In this document: positions 51,935 to 61,904 of the stretch, piece by piece
Numbering within the stretch: the first letter of the stretch is position 1
How the letters are laid out: each line of letters starts with the position of its first letter
Origin: Vitis vinifera
Taxonomy: Eukaryota; Streptophyta; Magnoliopsida; Vitales; Vitaceae
Length of the DNA stretch: 64,000 bases
Direction: 5' to 3'
NCBI RefSeq assembly: GCF_030704535.1
Contig: NC_081822.1
Coordinates: forward strand, 16,742,501-16,806,500
Position numbers and translations under genes: made by a program
Notes under the pieces: generated by a model
Told to the model about the DNA's origin: nothing
Databases searched by the model: none
Seen by the model: the letters and a program-made list of their open reading frames with translations, nothing else

Positions 51935-52188
51935 AGGTGCCAACTTTACAGTGATATTATTTTTTCAGAGTATTTGTGATCTTCATCACAAGTTTAGTGA
52001 TTTTTCTTTCATTTCACTAACTCTTTTAATTGTTTCTTCTACTTGTTCATATTTTAGCATATCTTTTAATTTAGTTTTAGTTAATCTTAGTCTTTTTGTA
52101 GTTTTGTTTTCTTTTGTTTCTTTGTTTTTGTTACAGTTGATACTAGTTGTGTATGCCAAATTGGATATGAGACAATGGAGGAAGGCTT
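51935..52188 (+). other. untranslated leader between PBS and gag
   Basis: About 250 bp, T-rich (long TTTCTTTC and TTTTAGTT runs), without a credible gene. A frame at 51900-52199 spans the PBS and is therefore not coding. The leader probably carries packaging signals, but nothing specific is recognisable. Confidence 0.6.
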
Positions 52189-53933
52189 GTGAAACATGAA
52201 ACACCTCACAAAACGGAGTTGGAATTGAGTTTGAACATCATGGAAGCTACACTTGAAGATCAGCATAGTCACCATGGTCACCAGGACAATCCCAATGCAT
52301 TCAGATCAATGAGGGACCGCATGCATCCACCTCGTATGAGTGCACCATCATGTATAGTGCCCCCTACAAAGTAGCTAGTAATTAGACCGCATATTGTTCC
52401 GTTTCTACCTACTTTCCATGGGATGGAAAGTGAGAATCCCTATGCACATATCAAGGAATTTGAAGATGTTTGTAATACATTCCAAGAGGGAGGAGCTTCA
52501 ATGGACTTGATGAGGCTAAAGCTATTTCCTTTTACTTTGAAGAATAAGGCCAAGATTTGGCTTAATTCTTTAAGGCCAAGGAGTATCCGAACTTGGACTA
52601 ATTTGCAAGCTAAATTCCTCAAGAAAATTTTCCCTACTCATAGGACAAATGGCTTGAAAAGGCAAATTTCAAACTTCTCAGCTAAAGAGAATGAGAAATT
52701 CTATGAGTGTTGGGAGAGATACATGGAAGCCATCAATGCTTGTCTTCACCATGGTTTTGATACATTGGTATTGGTGAGTTATTTTTATGACGGAATGTCT
52801 TCCTCAATGAAGCAACTCCTCGAGACTATGTGTGGAGGAGATTTCATGAGTAAGAATCCGGAGGAATCCATGGATTTCTTGAGTTATGTGGCTGAAGTTT
52901 CAAGAGGATGGGATGAATCGAACAAAGGAGAGGTGGGGAAGACGAAGTCTCAACCGAATGCCTTTAATGCTATGGCTGGGATGTATACCTTGAATGAAGA
53001 TATTGACATGAAAGAAAAAGTTGCAGCTATGACGAGAAGATTGGAGGAGCTAGTATTGAAAAAGATACATGAAGTGCAAGCTGTTGCTGAGACGCTAGTG
53101 CAAGTCAAGCCATGCCCTATTTGTCAATCGTATAAGCACTTGGTGGAAGAATGTCCTACAATTCTAGCTGCTAAGGAAATGTTTGGAGATCAAGCAAATG
53201 TCATTAGACAATTCAAGCCCAATAACAATGCTTCATATGATTAACCTACAACTCAAATTGGAGGAACCATCCAAATTTCTCCTGGAAGCCAAGAGCACCT
53301 CAGTATACACAACCAACTCAAGCATCTCAACAAGCTTCAAATCTTGAGCAAGCAATAGTGAATCTAAGCAAGGTCGTGGGAGATTTTGTTGGAGATCAGA
53401 AATCCATCAATGCTCAACTCAGTCAAAGAATTGACAGTGTAGAGAATACATTGAGTAAAAGGATGGATGGAATGCAAAATGACTTATCTTAGAAGATAGA
53501 TAATCTCCAATACTCAATCTCAAGGCTCACTAACCTTAATATAGTGCAAGAGAAGGGGAGATTTTCTTCTTAACCTCACCAAAACCCCAAGGGTATCCAT
53601 GAAGTGGAAACTCATGAAGGAGAGTCTTCATAAGTGAGAGATGTCAAAGCCTTGATCACTCTAAGGAGTGGTAAAAAGGTTGAGCTGCCAACACCCAAGC
53701 CACATGTTGAGAAAGAGGAAGAAGAAGAAGAGACAGAGAAGAGGGAGGAAATCAAAGGAAAGAAGAAAGATAGCAGTGAAGGGAAAGAGGACCATGATTC
53801 AACAGTGAATGCAACTCCGGAGAAAGTACTTATCAAGGGAGATGTGATGAAGAAAAACACACCTCCACCTTTTCCTCAAGCTTTGCATGGGAAAAAGGGA
53901 ATAAAAAATCATCAAAAATTGTTGAAGTATTGA
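52189..53933 (+). pseudogene. gag: gag (capsid and nucleocapsid), disrupted
   Basis: The structural protein that packages element RNA. ATG at 52189 opens the frame. An in-frame TAG at 52372-52374 cuts the first 61 codons from the capsid domain, which then runs in the same frame from 52423. The capsid part has the Retrotrans_gag look: a MESENPYAHIKEFEDVC start, then KAKIWLNSL and the ENEKFYECWERYMEAI helix. The nucleocapsid knuckle CX2CX4HX4C is at 53113-53154. The frame is lost at about 53242 (TAA by frameshift). It continues in another frame with TAG near 53491, TAAs near 53573 and 53630, and a glutamate-rich tail to 53933. Start at 52189 is chosen because it is the first ATG in the conserved frame; one a little downstream at 52240 is possible. 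Confidence 0.85.
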
Positions 53934-54415
53934 GACAAGTGAAGGTCAACATCCCATTGCTAGACATGATTAAACAAGTTCCAACTTATGCAAAATTCCT
54001 GAAGGACTTGTGTACTATCAAAAGAGGGTTGAATGTGAATAAGAAAGCCTTCTTGACTGAGCAAGTAAGTGCTATCATACAGTGCAAGTCTCCTTTGAAG
54101 TACAAAGATCTGGGTTGCCCTACCATTTCAGTCATGATTGGAGGAACTGTAGTGGAGAAAGCTTTGTTAGACTTGGGAGCAAGTGTGAATTTGCTAACAT
54201 ACTTTGTCTACAAGCAATTGGGACTTGGTGAATTGAAGCCAACATTAATCACTCTATCTCTAGTAGATAGACCAGTGAAAATTCCAAGGGGGATAATTGA
54301 AGATGTCTTTATTCAAGTTGATAATTTCTACTATCCAGTAGACTTTGTTGTTCTTGACACAGACCCAATTGTTAAGGAAACTAATTACCTATCATCCTTG
54401 GAAGGCCATTCCTAG
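53930..54415 (+). pseudogene. retropepsin-type aspartic protease, disrupted
   Basis: Cleaves the Gag-Pol polyprotein. The active-site motif is LLDLGASVNLL, with the catalytic Asp codon at 54170-54172 and the usual D-T/S-G replaced by D-L-G, the form common in Athila protease. The conserved flanks are PTISVMIGG before it and the IPRGIIEDVFIQVDNFYYPVDFVVLD segment after it. The frame differs from that of gag (an indel near 53905-53930). It shifts again at about 54385-54400, just before the GRPFLAT-type end of the domain. It was part of one gag-pol frame originally. Confidence 0.85.
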
Positions 54416-54680
54416 CTACATCAAATGCAATCATAAATTGTAGGAATGGACTCATGCAACTCACGTTTGGCAACATGACATTGGAGCTTAATATCTTCTA
54501 TATGTCCAAAAAGCCAATCACTCTGGAAGAATAAGAAGGTCCAGAAGAGGTGTGCATCATTGACACTCTAGTGGAGGAGCATTGTAATCAGAAAATGCAA
54601 GAGAAGTTAAATGAAAGTCTTGGGGATCTTGGAAAAGGGCTACTCTACAAGGTTGGAGGAGGAGAGAAGAAATTCTACCC
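54400..54680 (+). pseudogene. protease C-terminus and protease-RT linker, disrupted
   Basis: The protease end (GRPFLAT) resumes in a new frame at 54400, followed by a short hydrophobic strand region (LTFGNMTLELNIFYMS). A TAA at 54532-54534 interrupts it. The linker CIIDTLVEEHCNQKMQEKLNESL follows, and another frame change between about 54640 and 54690 leads into RT. No catalytic residues are expected here. Confidence 0.7.
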
Positions 54681-55598
54681 TTGTTCAATAAAGAGGAGGC
54701 ACAAGAAGCTGCTAAAGAGGAGACCCCAAAGCTCAATCTGAAGCCCCTACCTACGGAGTTGAAATATACATACCTAGAAGAGAATAAAAAGTGCCCTGTT
54801 GTTATATCTTCATCTTTTACTACTCCTCAGGAGGTGTGTCTACTTGAAGTTCTCAAGAGGTGTAAGAAAGCAATAGGATGGCAAATATCTGACTTGAAAG
54901 GCATCAGTCCTTTGGTCTATACACATCATATATACATGGAAGAAGAAGCTAAACCAATTCGTCAACCTCAAAGAAGATTGAATCCTCATATGCAAGAGGT
55001 AGTGCGAGCTGAGGTTCTGAAGCTACTTCAAGCAGGTATTATCTACCCCATATCAGATAGCCCATGGGTGAGTCCTACCCAAGTGGTACCAAAGAAGTCA
55101 GGGATCACAGTGGTGCAAAATGAAAAGGGAGAAGAAGTTGCTACACTCCTCACTTCAGGTTGGAGGGTGTGTATTGATTATAGAAAATTGAATGCTGTGA
55201 CAAGGAAGGATCATTTTCCATTGCCATTTATTGATCAAGTGTTGGAGAGAGTCTTAGGTCATCCTTTCTATTGTTTCTTGGACGACTACTCTGGGTATTT
55301 TCAAATAGAAATCGATGTTGAAGATCAAGAGAAGGCAACTTTCACATGTCCATTTGGAACATATGCCTACATAATAATGCCTTTTGGTTTATGCAATGCA
55401 CCGACAACATTCCAACGATGTATATTAAGTATCTTCAGTGATATGGTGGAGCGAATTATGGAGGTTTTCATAGATGACATCACCATATATGGAAGTACAT
55501 TTGAAGAATGCTTAGTCAACTTGGAAGCGGTTCTGAACAGATGCATTGAAAAGGACTTGGTGCTCAATTGGGAGAAATGCCATTTTATGGTACAGTAA
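54681..55598 (+). pseudogene. reverse transcriptase domain
   Basis: RNA- and DNA-dependent DNA polymerase of the element. In order: YTHHIYMEEEAKPIRQPQRR (fingers), GIIYPISDSPWVSPTQVVPKK, GWRVCIDYRKLNAVTRKDHF, the palm Asp in CFLDDYSGYFQ, MPFGLCNAPTTFQRC, and the catalytic FIDD box at 55467-55478 in place of YxDD. This core is complete and in one frame. A TAA at 55596-55598 then separates it from the thumb/RNase H. It is the best preserved part of pol and places the element in the Athila lineage. Confidence 0.92.
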
Positions 55599-56280
55599 GG
55601 AATTGTCCTTGGCCACATCATCTCTGAGAAAGGCATTGAAGTTGATAAAGCAAAGGTAGAACTTATTGTCAAATTGCCATCCCCAACAACTGTAAAAGGA
55701 GTAAGGCAATTCCTTGGCCATGCAGCGTTCTATAGGAGGTTTATAAAAGATTTCTCTAAACTTTCAAAGCCTCTTTATGAACTATTGGCTAAGGATGCTA
55801 AGTTTATATGGGATGAGAGATGTTAAAGGAGTTTTGAGCAATTGAAGCAATTCTTGACAACCGCTCCAATAGTGAGGGCTCCTAACTGGCAATTACCATT
55901 TGAAGTGATGTGTGATGCCAGTGACTTTGCTATAGGAGTTGTTCTTGGCCAAAGAGAAGATGGAAAGCTTATGTGATCTACTATGCAAGCAAGACTTTGA
56001 ATGAAGCGCAAAGGAACTACACAACCACAGAAAAAGAATTGTTAGTTGTAGTGTTTGCCTTAGACAAGTTTCGTGCTTATCTAGTAGGGTCTTTCATCAT
56101 TGTTTTCACTGACCATTAAGCCTTGAAGTATTTATTGACAAAGCAAGATGCAAAAGCAAGGTTGATTACATGGATTCTCTTACTACAAGAGTTCAATCTC
56201 CAAATCAGAGATAAGAAAGGAGTGGAGAATGTGGTAGCTGACCACCTTTCAAGGTTGGCTATAGCTCATAACTCCCATGT
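55599..56280 (+). pseudogene. RT thumb and RNase H domain, disrupted
   Basis: Removes RNA from the RNA:DNA hybrid. It reads on in the RT frame (GIVLGHIISEKGIEVDK, VRQFLGHAAFYRRFI). A TAA at 55824-55826 and a one-base deletion near 55967 break the frame. RNase H landmarks: MCDASDFAIG with the first catalytic Asp near 55914, TEKELL with the catalytic Glu near 56030, and a TDH motif at 56108-56116. A TAA follows directly at 56117-56119. The domain ends in [12 protein letters not shown], the usual RNase H/integrase boundary. Confidence 0.85.
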
Positions 56281-57618
56281 TTTACCTATTAATGATGACT
56301 TTCCAGAGGAATCACTTATGTTGCTAGAAAATACTCCTTGGTATGCTCATATTGCTAACTATCTAGTTACTGGTGAAGTTCCAAGTGAGTGGAAAGCACA
56401 AGAAAGAAAGCACTTCTTTTGCAAAGATTCATGCCTATTATTAGGAAGAACCTTTTCTTTTCAAGTATTGTGCAGATCAAATAATAAGGAAGTGTGTCCC
56501 TGAAGAAGAGCAACAAGGAATCCTTAGTCATTGCCATGAGAGTGCATGTGGAGGCCACTTTGCCTCTCAGAAAACAACCATGAAGGTGTTGTAATCGGGT
56601 TTTAGTTGGATCACTCTTCAAAGATGCCCACACCATGTGTAGGAGCTGTGATAGATGCCAAAGGCTTGGGAAGCTAACATGAAGAAATCAAATGCCTATG
56701 AACCCCATTCTAATAATTGATCTCTTTGATGTTTGGGGCATTGACTTCATGGGACCTTTCCCAATGTCTTTTGGTAACTCTTACATGTTGGTGGGGGTAA
56801 ACTATGTTTCTAAATGGGTTGAGGCAATCCCATGTAAACACAATGATCACAGGGTGGTTCTCAAGTTTCTTAAAGAGAACATCTTTTCAAGATTTGGGGT
56901 GCCCAAAGCCATAATCAGTGATGGGGGTACTCATTTTTGCAACAAACCTTTTGAAACCCTTTTAACCATGTATGGGGTGAAGCATAAGGTAGCTACACCT
57001 TATCACCCTCAGACTTTCAGGCAAGTTGAGTTAGCAAATAGGGAAATCAAGAATATATTGATGAAAATGGTAAACACGAGCAGAAGAGATTGGTCTATTA
57101 AGCTCCATGATTCACTATAGGCATATAGAACAGCTTACAAGACTATTCTTGGCATGTCTCCTTATCGCCTAGTCTATGGAAAAGCATGCCATCTCCCTGT
57201 GGAAGTTGAATATAAGGCTACGTGGGCAATCAAGAAGGTAAACATGGACTTGACCAGAGCCGGGGCAAAGAGGTGCTTAGACCTTAATGAGATGGAGGAA
57301 TTAAGAAATGATGCCTACATCAATTCCAAAGTTGAAAAATAGAGGATGAAGAGATGGCATGATCAGTTAATCTCCAACAAAGAATTCCGGAAGGGACAAA
57401 GAGTCTTACTCTATGACTCTAGGCTCCACATCTTTCTTGGAAAGCTAAGGTCAAGGTGGATAGGCCCTTTCATTATTCACCAAGTGCATCTCAATGGAGT
57501 GGTGGAACTACTGAATTCCAACAGCACAGACACTTTCAAAGTCAATGGCCACCATCTCAAACCATTCCTAGAACCATTCAATCAAGACAAGGAGGAAGTC
57601 AACCTCCTTGAGCCATAG
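56281..57618 (+). pseudogene. integrase, disrupted
   Basis: Joins element DNA to the host chromosome. The N-terminal HHCC finger (about 56430-56690) survives only as frame-shifted pieces. The core is in one frame from 56692: Asp in GIDFMGPF (56743-56745), Asp in ISDGGTHF (56920-56922) and Glu in QVELANRE (57028-57030), with 35 residues between the last two, the D,D35E signature. TAG at 57118-57120 and TAG at 57340-57342 interrupt the same frame. The C-terminal GPF/Y module (RWIGPFIIHQV, near 57457) is intact to the stop at 57618. There is no chromodomain, consistent with Athila rather than a chromovirus. Confidence 0.9.
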
Positions 57619-58370
57619 AAATCCTAACCAAAAAGGGGTTAGATGGACTTGGTCTTGCCAAAGTCCATGTTTTTGTTTTAATTTTGTTCATTTAAAAGCT
57701 TTATTAATTGTTTTAATTTTAATCTTAGTTTTGATTTATGTTATTTTGATATAACTTAGACTTTTTGAATGATCAAAATCAGGAGGAATTTCAAAATAAG
57801 TAAAGGGAAGCCACTGGGAACCAAAGGAGCACAAAAACAGAGGAATTTATGCTCCTGCCAAAATTTCGCAGCCAAAAGGGCCCCATTGCGAAAAGAGGCT
57901 TCCCCTGCGAAATCATTTCGCAGCCAAAAGAACCATCCTGCAAAATTGGGGTTTTGCTGCGAAAAGAGGGTCCCCCTACGAAATGGGTTACGAAACCTTC
58001 CAAAGCAAGATTTTGTAGCCACAAGCCCCCCTGCGAAATTTTTCACAACTGCGAAACCACCCCTAGGCACACGTGTGCCATTTTGCAGCCCCCAAAACCC
58101 ATTTCGCAACTGCGAAATCCCCTTTTGCTGCGAAATCATCCTTTGTCTACGAAATGGCCCTCCTCCTACGAAAATCCCAACCGTCATTTAAATACCAAAT
58201 TGAACCTCTAAATTGATATGTTTCATTTCGCACAGGTATTTTGACCTGTGAAAAGCCCCTTCAAGTACGAAATTGAACCAAATTAGAGGGCCATCTCCAA
58301 GGGAAGTCCAGAGGACATCCATCTGAAGTTTAGCACCCCGCGCACCCTCTCAAGCTTCTTCACATCAGCC
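57619..58370 (+). other. pol-ORF3 intergenic region
   Basis: 750 bp without a gene. The first part (57619-57770) is a TTTTAATTTT-rich run; the rest is dominated by the motif cluster listed separately. Frames open on both strands across 57756-58211 only because the motif repeats; the opposite-strand frames cancel each other as candidates. The stretch just before the ATG at 58371 (CACATCAGCC) may hold the promoter or splice acceptor for the third ORF; none can be assigned. Confidence 0.6.
57855..58275 (+). repeat. dense TGCGAAAT-type motif cluster between pol and the third ORF
   Basis: About 17 copies of (T/C/A)GCGAAA(T/A), TACGAAAT or the complement ATTTCGCA in 420 bp, often as facing pairs such as CTGCGAAATCATTTCGCAGCC and ATTTCGCAACTGCGAAATCC. 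The same motif occurs in U3 of the family's LTRs (5440-5500, 38620-38725, 50579-50695, 63110-63185). Confidence 0.8.
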
Positions 58371-60083
58371 ATGGCCAAAACAAGAGGAGCCAAGACCCCA
58401 TCTCCATCCGCCTGCAGCAGAGCATAGAGAGTCTCACCTGTGCGAGACTCCATGATAGAGCCTCCACAGCCACCTGTCATCCCACCTTTCGAAGATGGAG
58501 CCCCATCTAGTCCTCTTCTAAGAAGATATCAGACCAGGAGACCACCCACTACACCAGAGGCAAGCTTCTCTCATCCCAAGAAGTCAGCTAATCGCCTTCC
58601 TAAGAAGAAAGCCAGAGTCTCAGCTCCAGTAGAGCCATCATAGCCTCCATCAAAGCCTCAGCCGCCTACTATAGAGTCTTAGATTCCTTCTGGGATGACT
58701 CCGGAGGTGGTTATCAGGCGGCTTATGGTTACTCAACCACCCATAGAGGGCAATTTGGATTGCCCGGCTAGGCCATTCCACTCTGAGTTATGTTTTGACA
58801 GAGAGACTTTCAGACACGAGCTAGAGCTCAGAGATTCATTCCACTTACTTCAGAGGTACCATTTGGAGCACCTGATGACTCCAAGGGATTTCTTCTATCC
58901 CCGAGTAGCATTAGACTTTTATCAGTCTATGACTACGCATCATGTCCGGGATCCTACTGTCATTCACTTCACTTTTGATGGACGTCATGGTATTTTAGGA
59001 GCCAGACACATAGCAGAGGCCATGCGCATTCCAAATGAGCCAGTGTGTCCAGAGGATTACAGAATGTGGGCTCATCCTTCTCAGAATGATATGGTTCATA
59101 TATTGTCCAGGGGGACGTCCACACACTCGTATCTATTGAGGAAGGAGCTTCCGCCCAGCATGTTTCTTCTCGATGCACTCCTACGCCACAATATATTTCC
59201 ATTTCAGCATATGGTGCAGAGGAGGGGAGCTATATTGGAGGCCTTGTTCCGGATATCAGAGGGTTTTTACTTTGGCCCTCATCATCTCATCATGACCGCT
59301 CTTCTTTATTTTGAAGAGAAGGTCCATAGGAAAAAGCTATTGAGAGCAGATGCCATTCCACTACTATTCCCGAGGTTGCTCTGTCAGATATTAGAGCACT
59401 TGGGCTATCCTTCTGAGCCTCAGCTCGAGCGTAGATGCATTTTCCGAGAGATATTCACTCTCGACAAATGGACTAGTATGATGGCTTATGATGCACAGCC
59501 AGGAGCCCCAGCTGGACCTGAGCATCCAGAGATAGCACAACCAGAGGACCCACAACAGGCACAGTGGGCTGAGATACCTACAAACATCAGAGCACCTGCC
59601 TCTGCAGTGCCTTCTACAGGACCTACACCTGAGGTCGCATCTTCTGCTCCTCCTATCACTCCTAGGACTCCGCCAGTTGTACCAATTACATCCGTGCCTC
59701 ATCCATCTGAGTCTAGTATCGCCATATCTATTTCAGAGTTCAGAGGCCTATGTCATACTTTTCAGACATTGACCGCTACTTAGAGCGTCCTTGCCCAGCA
59801 GATGGCAGCCATACGTGCACATCAGGATCAACTTATCACCACCCAGACCCAGCATACTGCCATCCTTAGGCAGATACAACAACATTTAGGTATTTTATTG
59901 CCACTTGAGCATGATATGCCTGGCCCATCAGAGCCTACAGATCCATCCCATGACGCTCCTCTAGCAGAGTAGACTGTGCCCCCTGAGGAGACGACTACAG
60001 GACAAATAGAGACATCCATCCCTAGCACTCAGACTTCTACAACCGAGCCATCGTCTCCACATGATCCTCCCACCACCATCTGA
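58371..60083 (+). pseudogene. third ORF, putative plant transposon protein domain, five in-frame TAGs
   Basis: One frame of 571 codons from ATG 58371 (MAKTRGAK start) to TGA 60081-60083, interrupted by TAG at 58425, 58641, 58680, 59781 and 59970 but by no frameshift. The N-terminal 100 codons are Pro/Ser/Lys-rich with a basic patch (PKKSANRLPKKKARV) that could be a nuclear signal. The middle (58695-59500) is a globular domain with NLDCPARPFHSELCFD, FFYPRVALDFYQSM and FDGRHGILGARHIAEAM. It resembles the 'putative plant transposon protein' family found in the env-like position of Athila elements. The C-terminal part is Pro/Thr-rich with an amphipathic QQMAAIRAHQDQLITTQTQ helix. Function unknown. 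No signal peptide or membrane segment is visible. Confidence 0.75.
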
Positions 60084-60398
60084 TCATTTATCTATTTTCT
60101 TTTTTGTATTTCCTTGCTATAGTAGAACTCGTAATCCTATGTTTTTTATGTATTATATACTGGGATTGGATATATTACTTGTTCTTGGTCCATAGTGTAC
60201 TTTCTTAAAGTAATACATATCCATCATTTTTTTACTATACTTGGCATAATCTCATTTTATTTCCTCTACTCATAATTTTTGTTGTTTTTGAAACATGTGG
60301 TTTCACTTATACTACTCAGACTCCATGTCACTCAGGAGGTATCACTTCCTCCCTGTATTTTCAATCGCTCTTGCCACATTGAGGGCAATGTTCAGCTT

Positions 60399-60415
60399 GG
60401 TTGGGGGGAAGAGAG
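60399..60415 (+). other. PPT-like purine tract, upstream copy
   Basis: GGTTGGGGGGAAGAGAG, the same GGTTGGGGGG core as the functional PPT but about 1.2 kb before the LTR, following CACATTGAGGGCAATGTTCAG. It could act as a secondary plus-strand primer. Confidence 0.5.
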
Positions 60416-61230
60416 TTGAGGAAGGAAGTTTTGTTATTAATGCTAAGTTATTTTGGTAATTTAGTTGTTTTTGCTTAATTTTTTAAATTTTTTTAAAGTT
60501 TTTATTCTACTCTCCATGGTTATTAAGGAAAAATTTTCAAAATGAAAAGGGAGGAATTGAATTTTTGTCTTTTTACGTGACTTAGAGTTTGTATTATGCT
60601 TACTAAAGTTGATGAATTGTTGAAACTTCTATTGAATTCAACCTTAGTTCTTCCACTTTAAGCTATTCACACACTGTGCACACTAGGTTCCGATTATAAG
60701 ATGAAAAACTATTTCACCCCCTTCACTTACGAAAATTTAGACTTGGTACTTTTGACCTCATTTAATAGTGTTGGGACACCTTATAAAAGGCCAATGAGCC
60801 TTTGAAAAAAAAAAGAAACAAAGAAAAAAATGTTTTACTTGCCTTGAAACCCGAGCAAGGTCTGAGGGGTATATGGTGAAAATCTTTAAAACCCGATGCC
60901 CTAAGCCTTCATTGGTTGGGAGTCACTAACCTCAATGCTCGTTACAAGGGTGAATAGGTGGAGTTTAACATACTATAGGTGCTTGGGTATTAAAATTCAT
61001 TCTCAAAAGTTTGGGGTAAAATCCGAGGAGTTAGTGGTTAAAAGATCCTTAAAGCTTGATGCCCTAAACCTTAATTGGTTGAGAGTCATCGATGGACCCC
61101 CGTTACAAGGACAATTTAGGAAAGAATACCTTTAAGCCTTGTACTCCTACAATGAAAAAAAATTGTGAAGCAAGAGGTGCGTTCTTAGCCTATTGAAGTT
61201 AGTCAGTTTGCCAAGTTTTGAAAAAGAACT

Positions 61231-61245
61231 AGGTTGGGGGGAAAG
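61231..61245 (+). other. PPT-like purine tract, second upstream copy
   Basis: AGGTTGGGGGGAAAG, about 330 bp before the LTR. It has the same core as the PPT at 61563. Confidence 0.5.
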
Positions 61246-61562
61246 ATTAGTTCAACATACTATATTCGGAAACTAATAAGTAACACATAGATTTTTGTGG
61301 AAGAGTAAGGTTTGGCCCTTTGGGAGTGGAAATTCTTTTGAAGCTTAAATTTGCATAATGCTTTCTCTTCATGAATTGTGATTAGACAAGTTATATGACA
61401 ACTCTTGTTGAAGTTTGAGTTTTATATCTTTAATTTTCCACGTGAGAGTTTGATCATCATGCCACTTGAAATTTTTTGAAATGATCAGCATGATGTTGTA
61501 AATTATTTTACTGTTTATTTTTCTTTTTCTCTCCTTCATTGCTAAGAGACTAGCAATATGTC

Positions 61563-61574
61563 GGTTGGGGGGAG
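61563..61574 (+). other. polypurine tract
   Basis: GGTTGGGGGGAG directly abutting the 3' LTR start at 61575. Its location against the LTR makes it the working plus-strand primer site. Confidence 0.85.
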
Positions 61575-61838
61575 TGATTACTACTCAAAAAGTGCTATTT
61601 TATAGCTTGTAATTAACTCTTTTAAACACTTTTGAGTAGTAGTTATTACCTTTTAACTCAATTGGCATGTTAGGGACCTTTGCAATCGTTTCTAATTAAA
61701 TTGTGTTTATTTTTGGTGTTTCTGATAGCTTTTTGATCACCAAAGCAATCTAAAATGAGGGAGAGTTTTATATAATCCATGGCGAAGCAAATGGAAGCTC
61801 ATTTACATGAAGAATCCAAGCTTTGGAGTTTTTAGTCT
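61575..61838 (+). repeat. 3' LTR of the Athila-like element, first 264 bp only
   Basis: TGATTACTACTCAAAAAGTGC through GAGTTTTTAGTCT, matching 50068-50331 with five substitutions by eye. It then breaks at the terminus of a reverse LTR. The last five bases, AGTCT (61834-61838), should be that insertion's target duplication. Confidence 0.85.
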
Positions 61839-61886
61839 TGATTCGTTCCCAATTGGTGTATCAGCTGATTCATGTCCTCTCAATGG

Positions 61887-61904
61887 TCCCCAGCAACGGC
61901 GCCA
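61887..61904 (-). other. PBS-like sequence within the LTR boundary region
   Basis: On the minus strand: TGGCGCCGTTGCTGGGGA, a one-mismatch version of the tRNA-Asp-type PBS, two bases beyond a TGATT/AATCA terminus (61907), exactly the geometry of a true PBS. Yet 50 bases further on the minus strand another LTR-like terminus (GGGAACGAATCA) follows. Confidence 0.7.

Larger units (their letters stand above)
60084..61562 (+). other. 3' untranslated interior of the element
   Basis: 1.5 kb with no credible gene; small frames (such as 60935-61135) lack protein character. It contains two extra PPT-like purine tracts, a pair of related blocks (about 60889-60950 and 61048-61108, sharing GATGCCCTAA, ATTGGTTG, GAGTCA and GTTACAAGG), and a terminal stretch (61358 on) that also occurs at 39104 and, reversed, at 63703-64000. 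Confidence 0.7.
50068..61838 (+). mobile_element. Athila-lineage Ty3/gypsy LTR retrotransposon, 3' LTR interrupted
   Basis: Order: 5' LTR (50068-51914), tRNA-Asp-type PBS, gag, protease, RT, RNase H, integrase, a third ORF downstream of pol, PPT, and the beginning of the 3' LTR (61575-61838). This order, the long LTRs, the PBS type and an extra ORF after integrase are hallmarks of the Athila lineage. The element inserted into the hexamer array; the left flank is ATTAC. A minus-strand relative then inserted into its 3' LTR after position 61838. Gag-pol has several frameshifts and many stops, so it cannot encode its own replication proteins. Confidence 0.9.

Noticed and set aside
55367..55721. 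Antisense frames opposite reverse transcriptase
   Set aside because: They are shadows of the RT coding strand and lack any independent motif.
57756..58211. Frames of about 140 codons on both strands between pol and the third ORF
   Set aside because: They are opened by the repeated TGCGAAAT motif; overlapping opposite-strand frames of equal length argue for composition, not coding.
59391..59702. Minus-strand Arg/Cys/Trp-rich frame
   Set aside because: It is the antisense shadow of the Pro-rich part of the third ORF.
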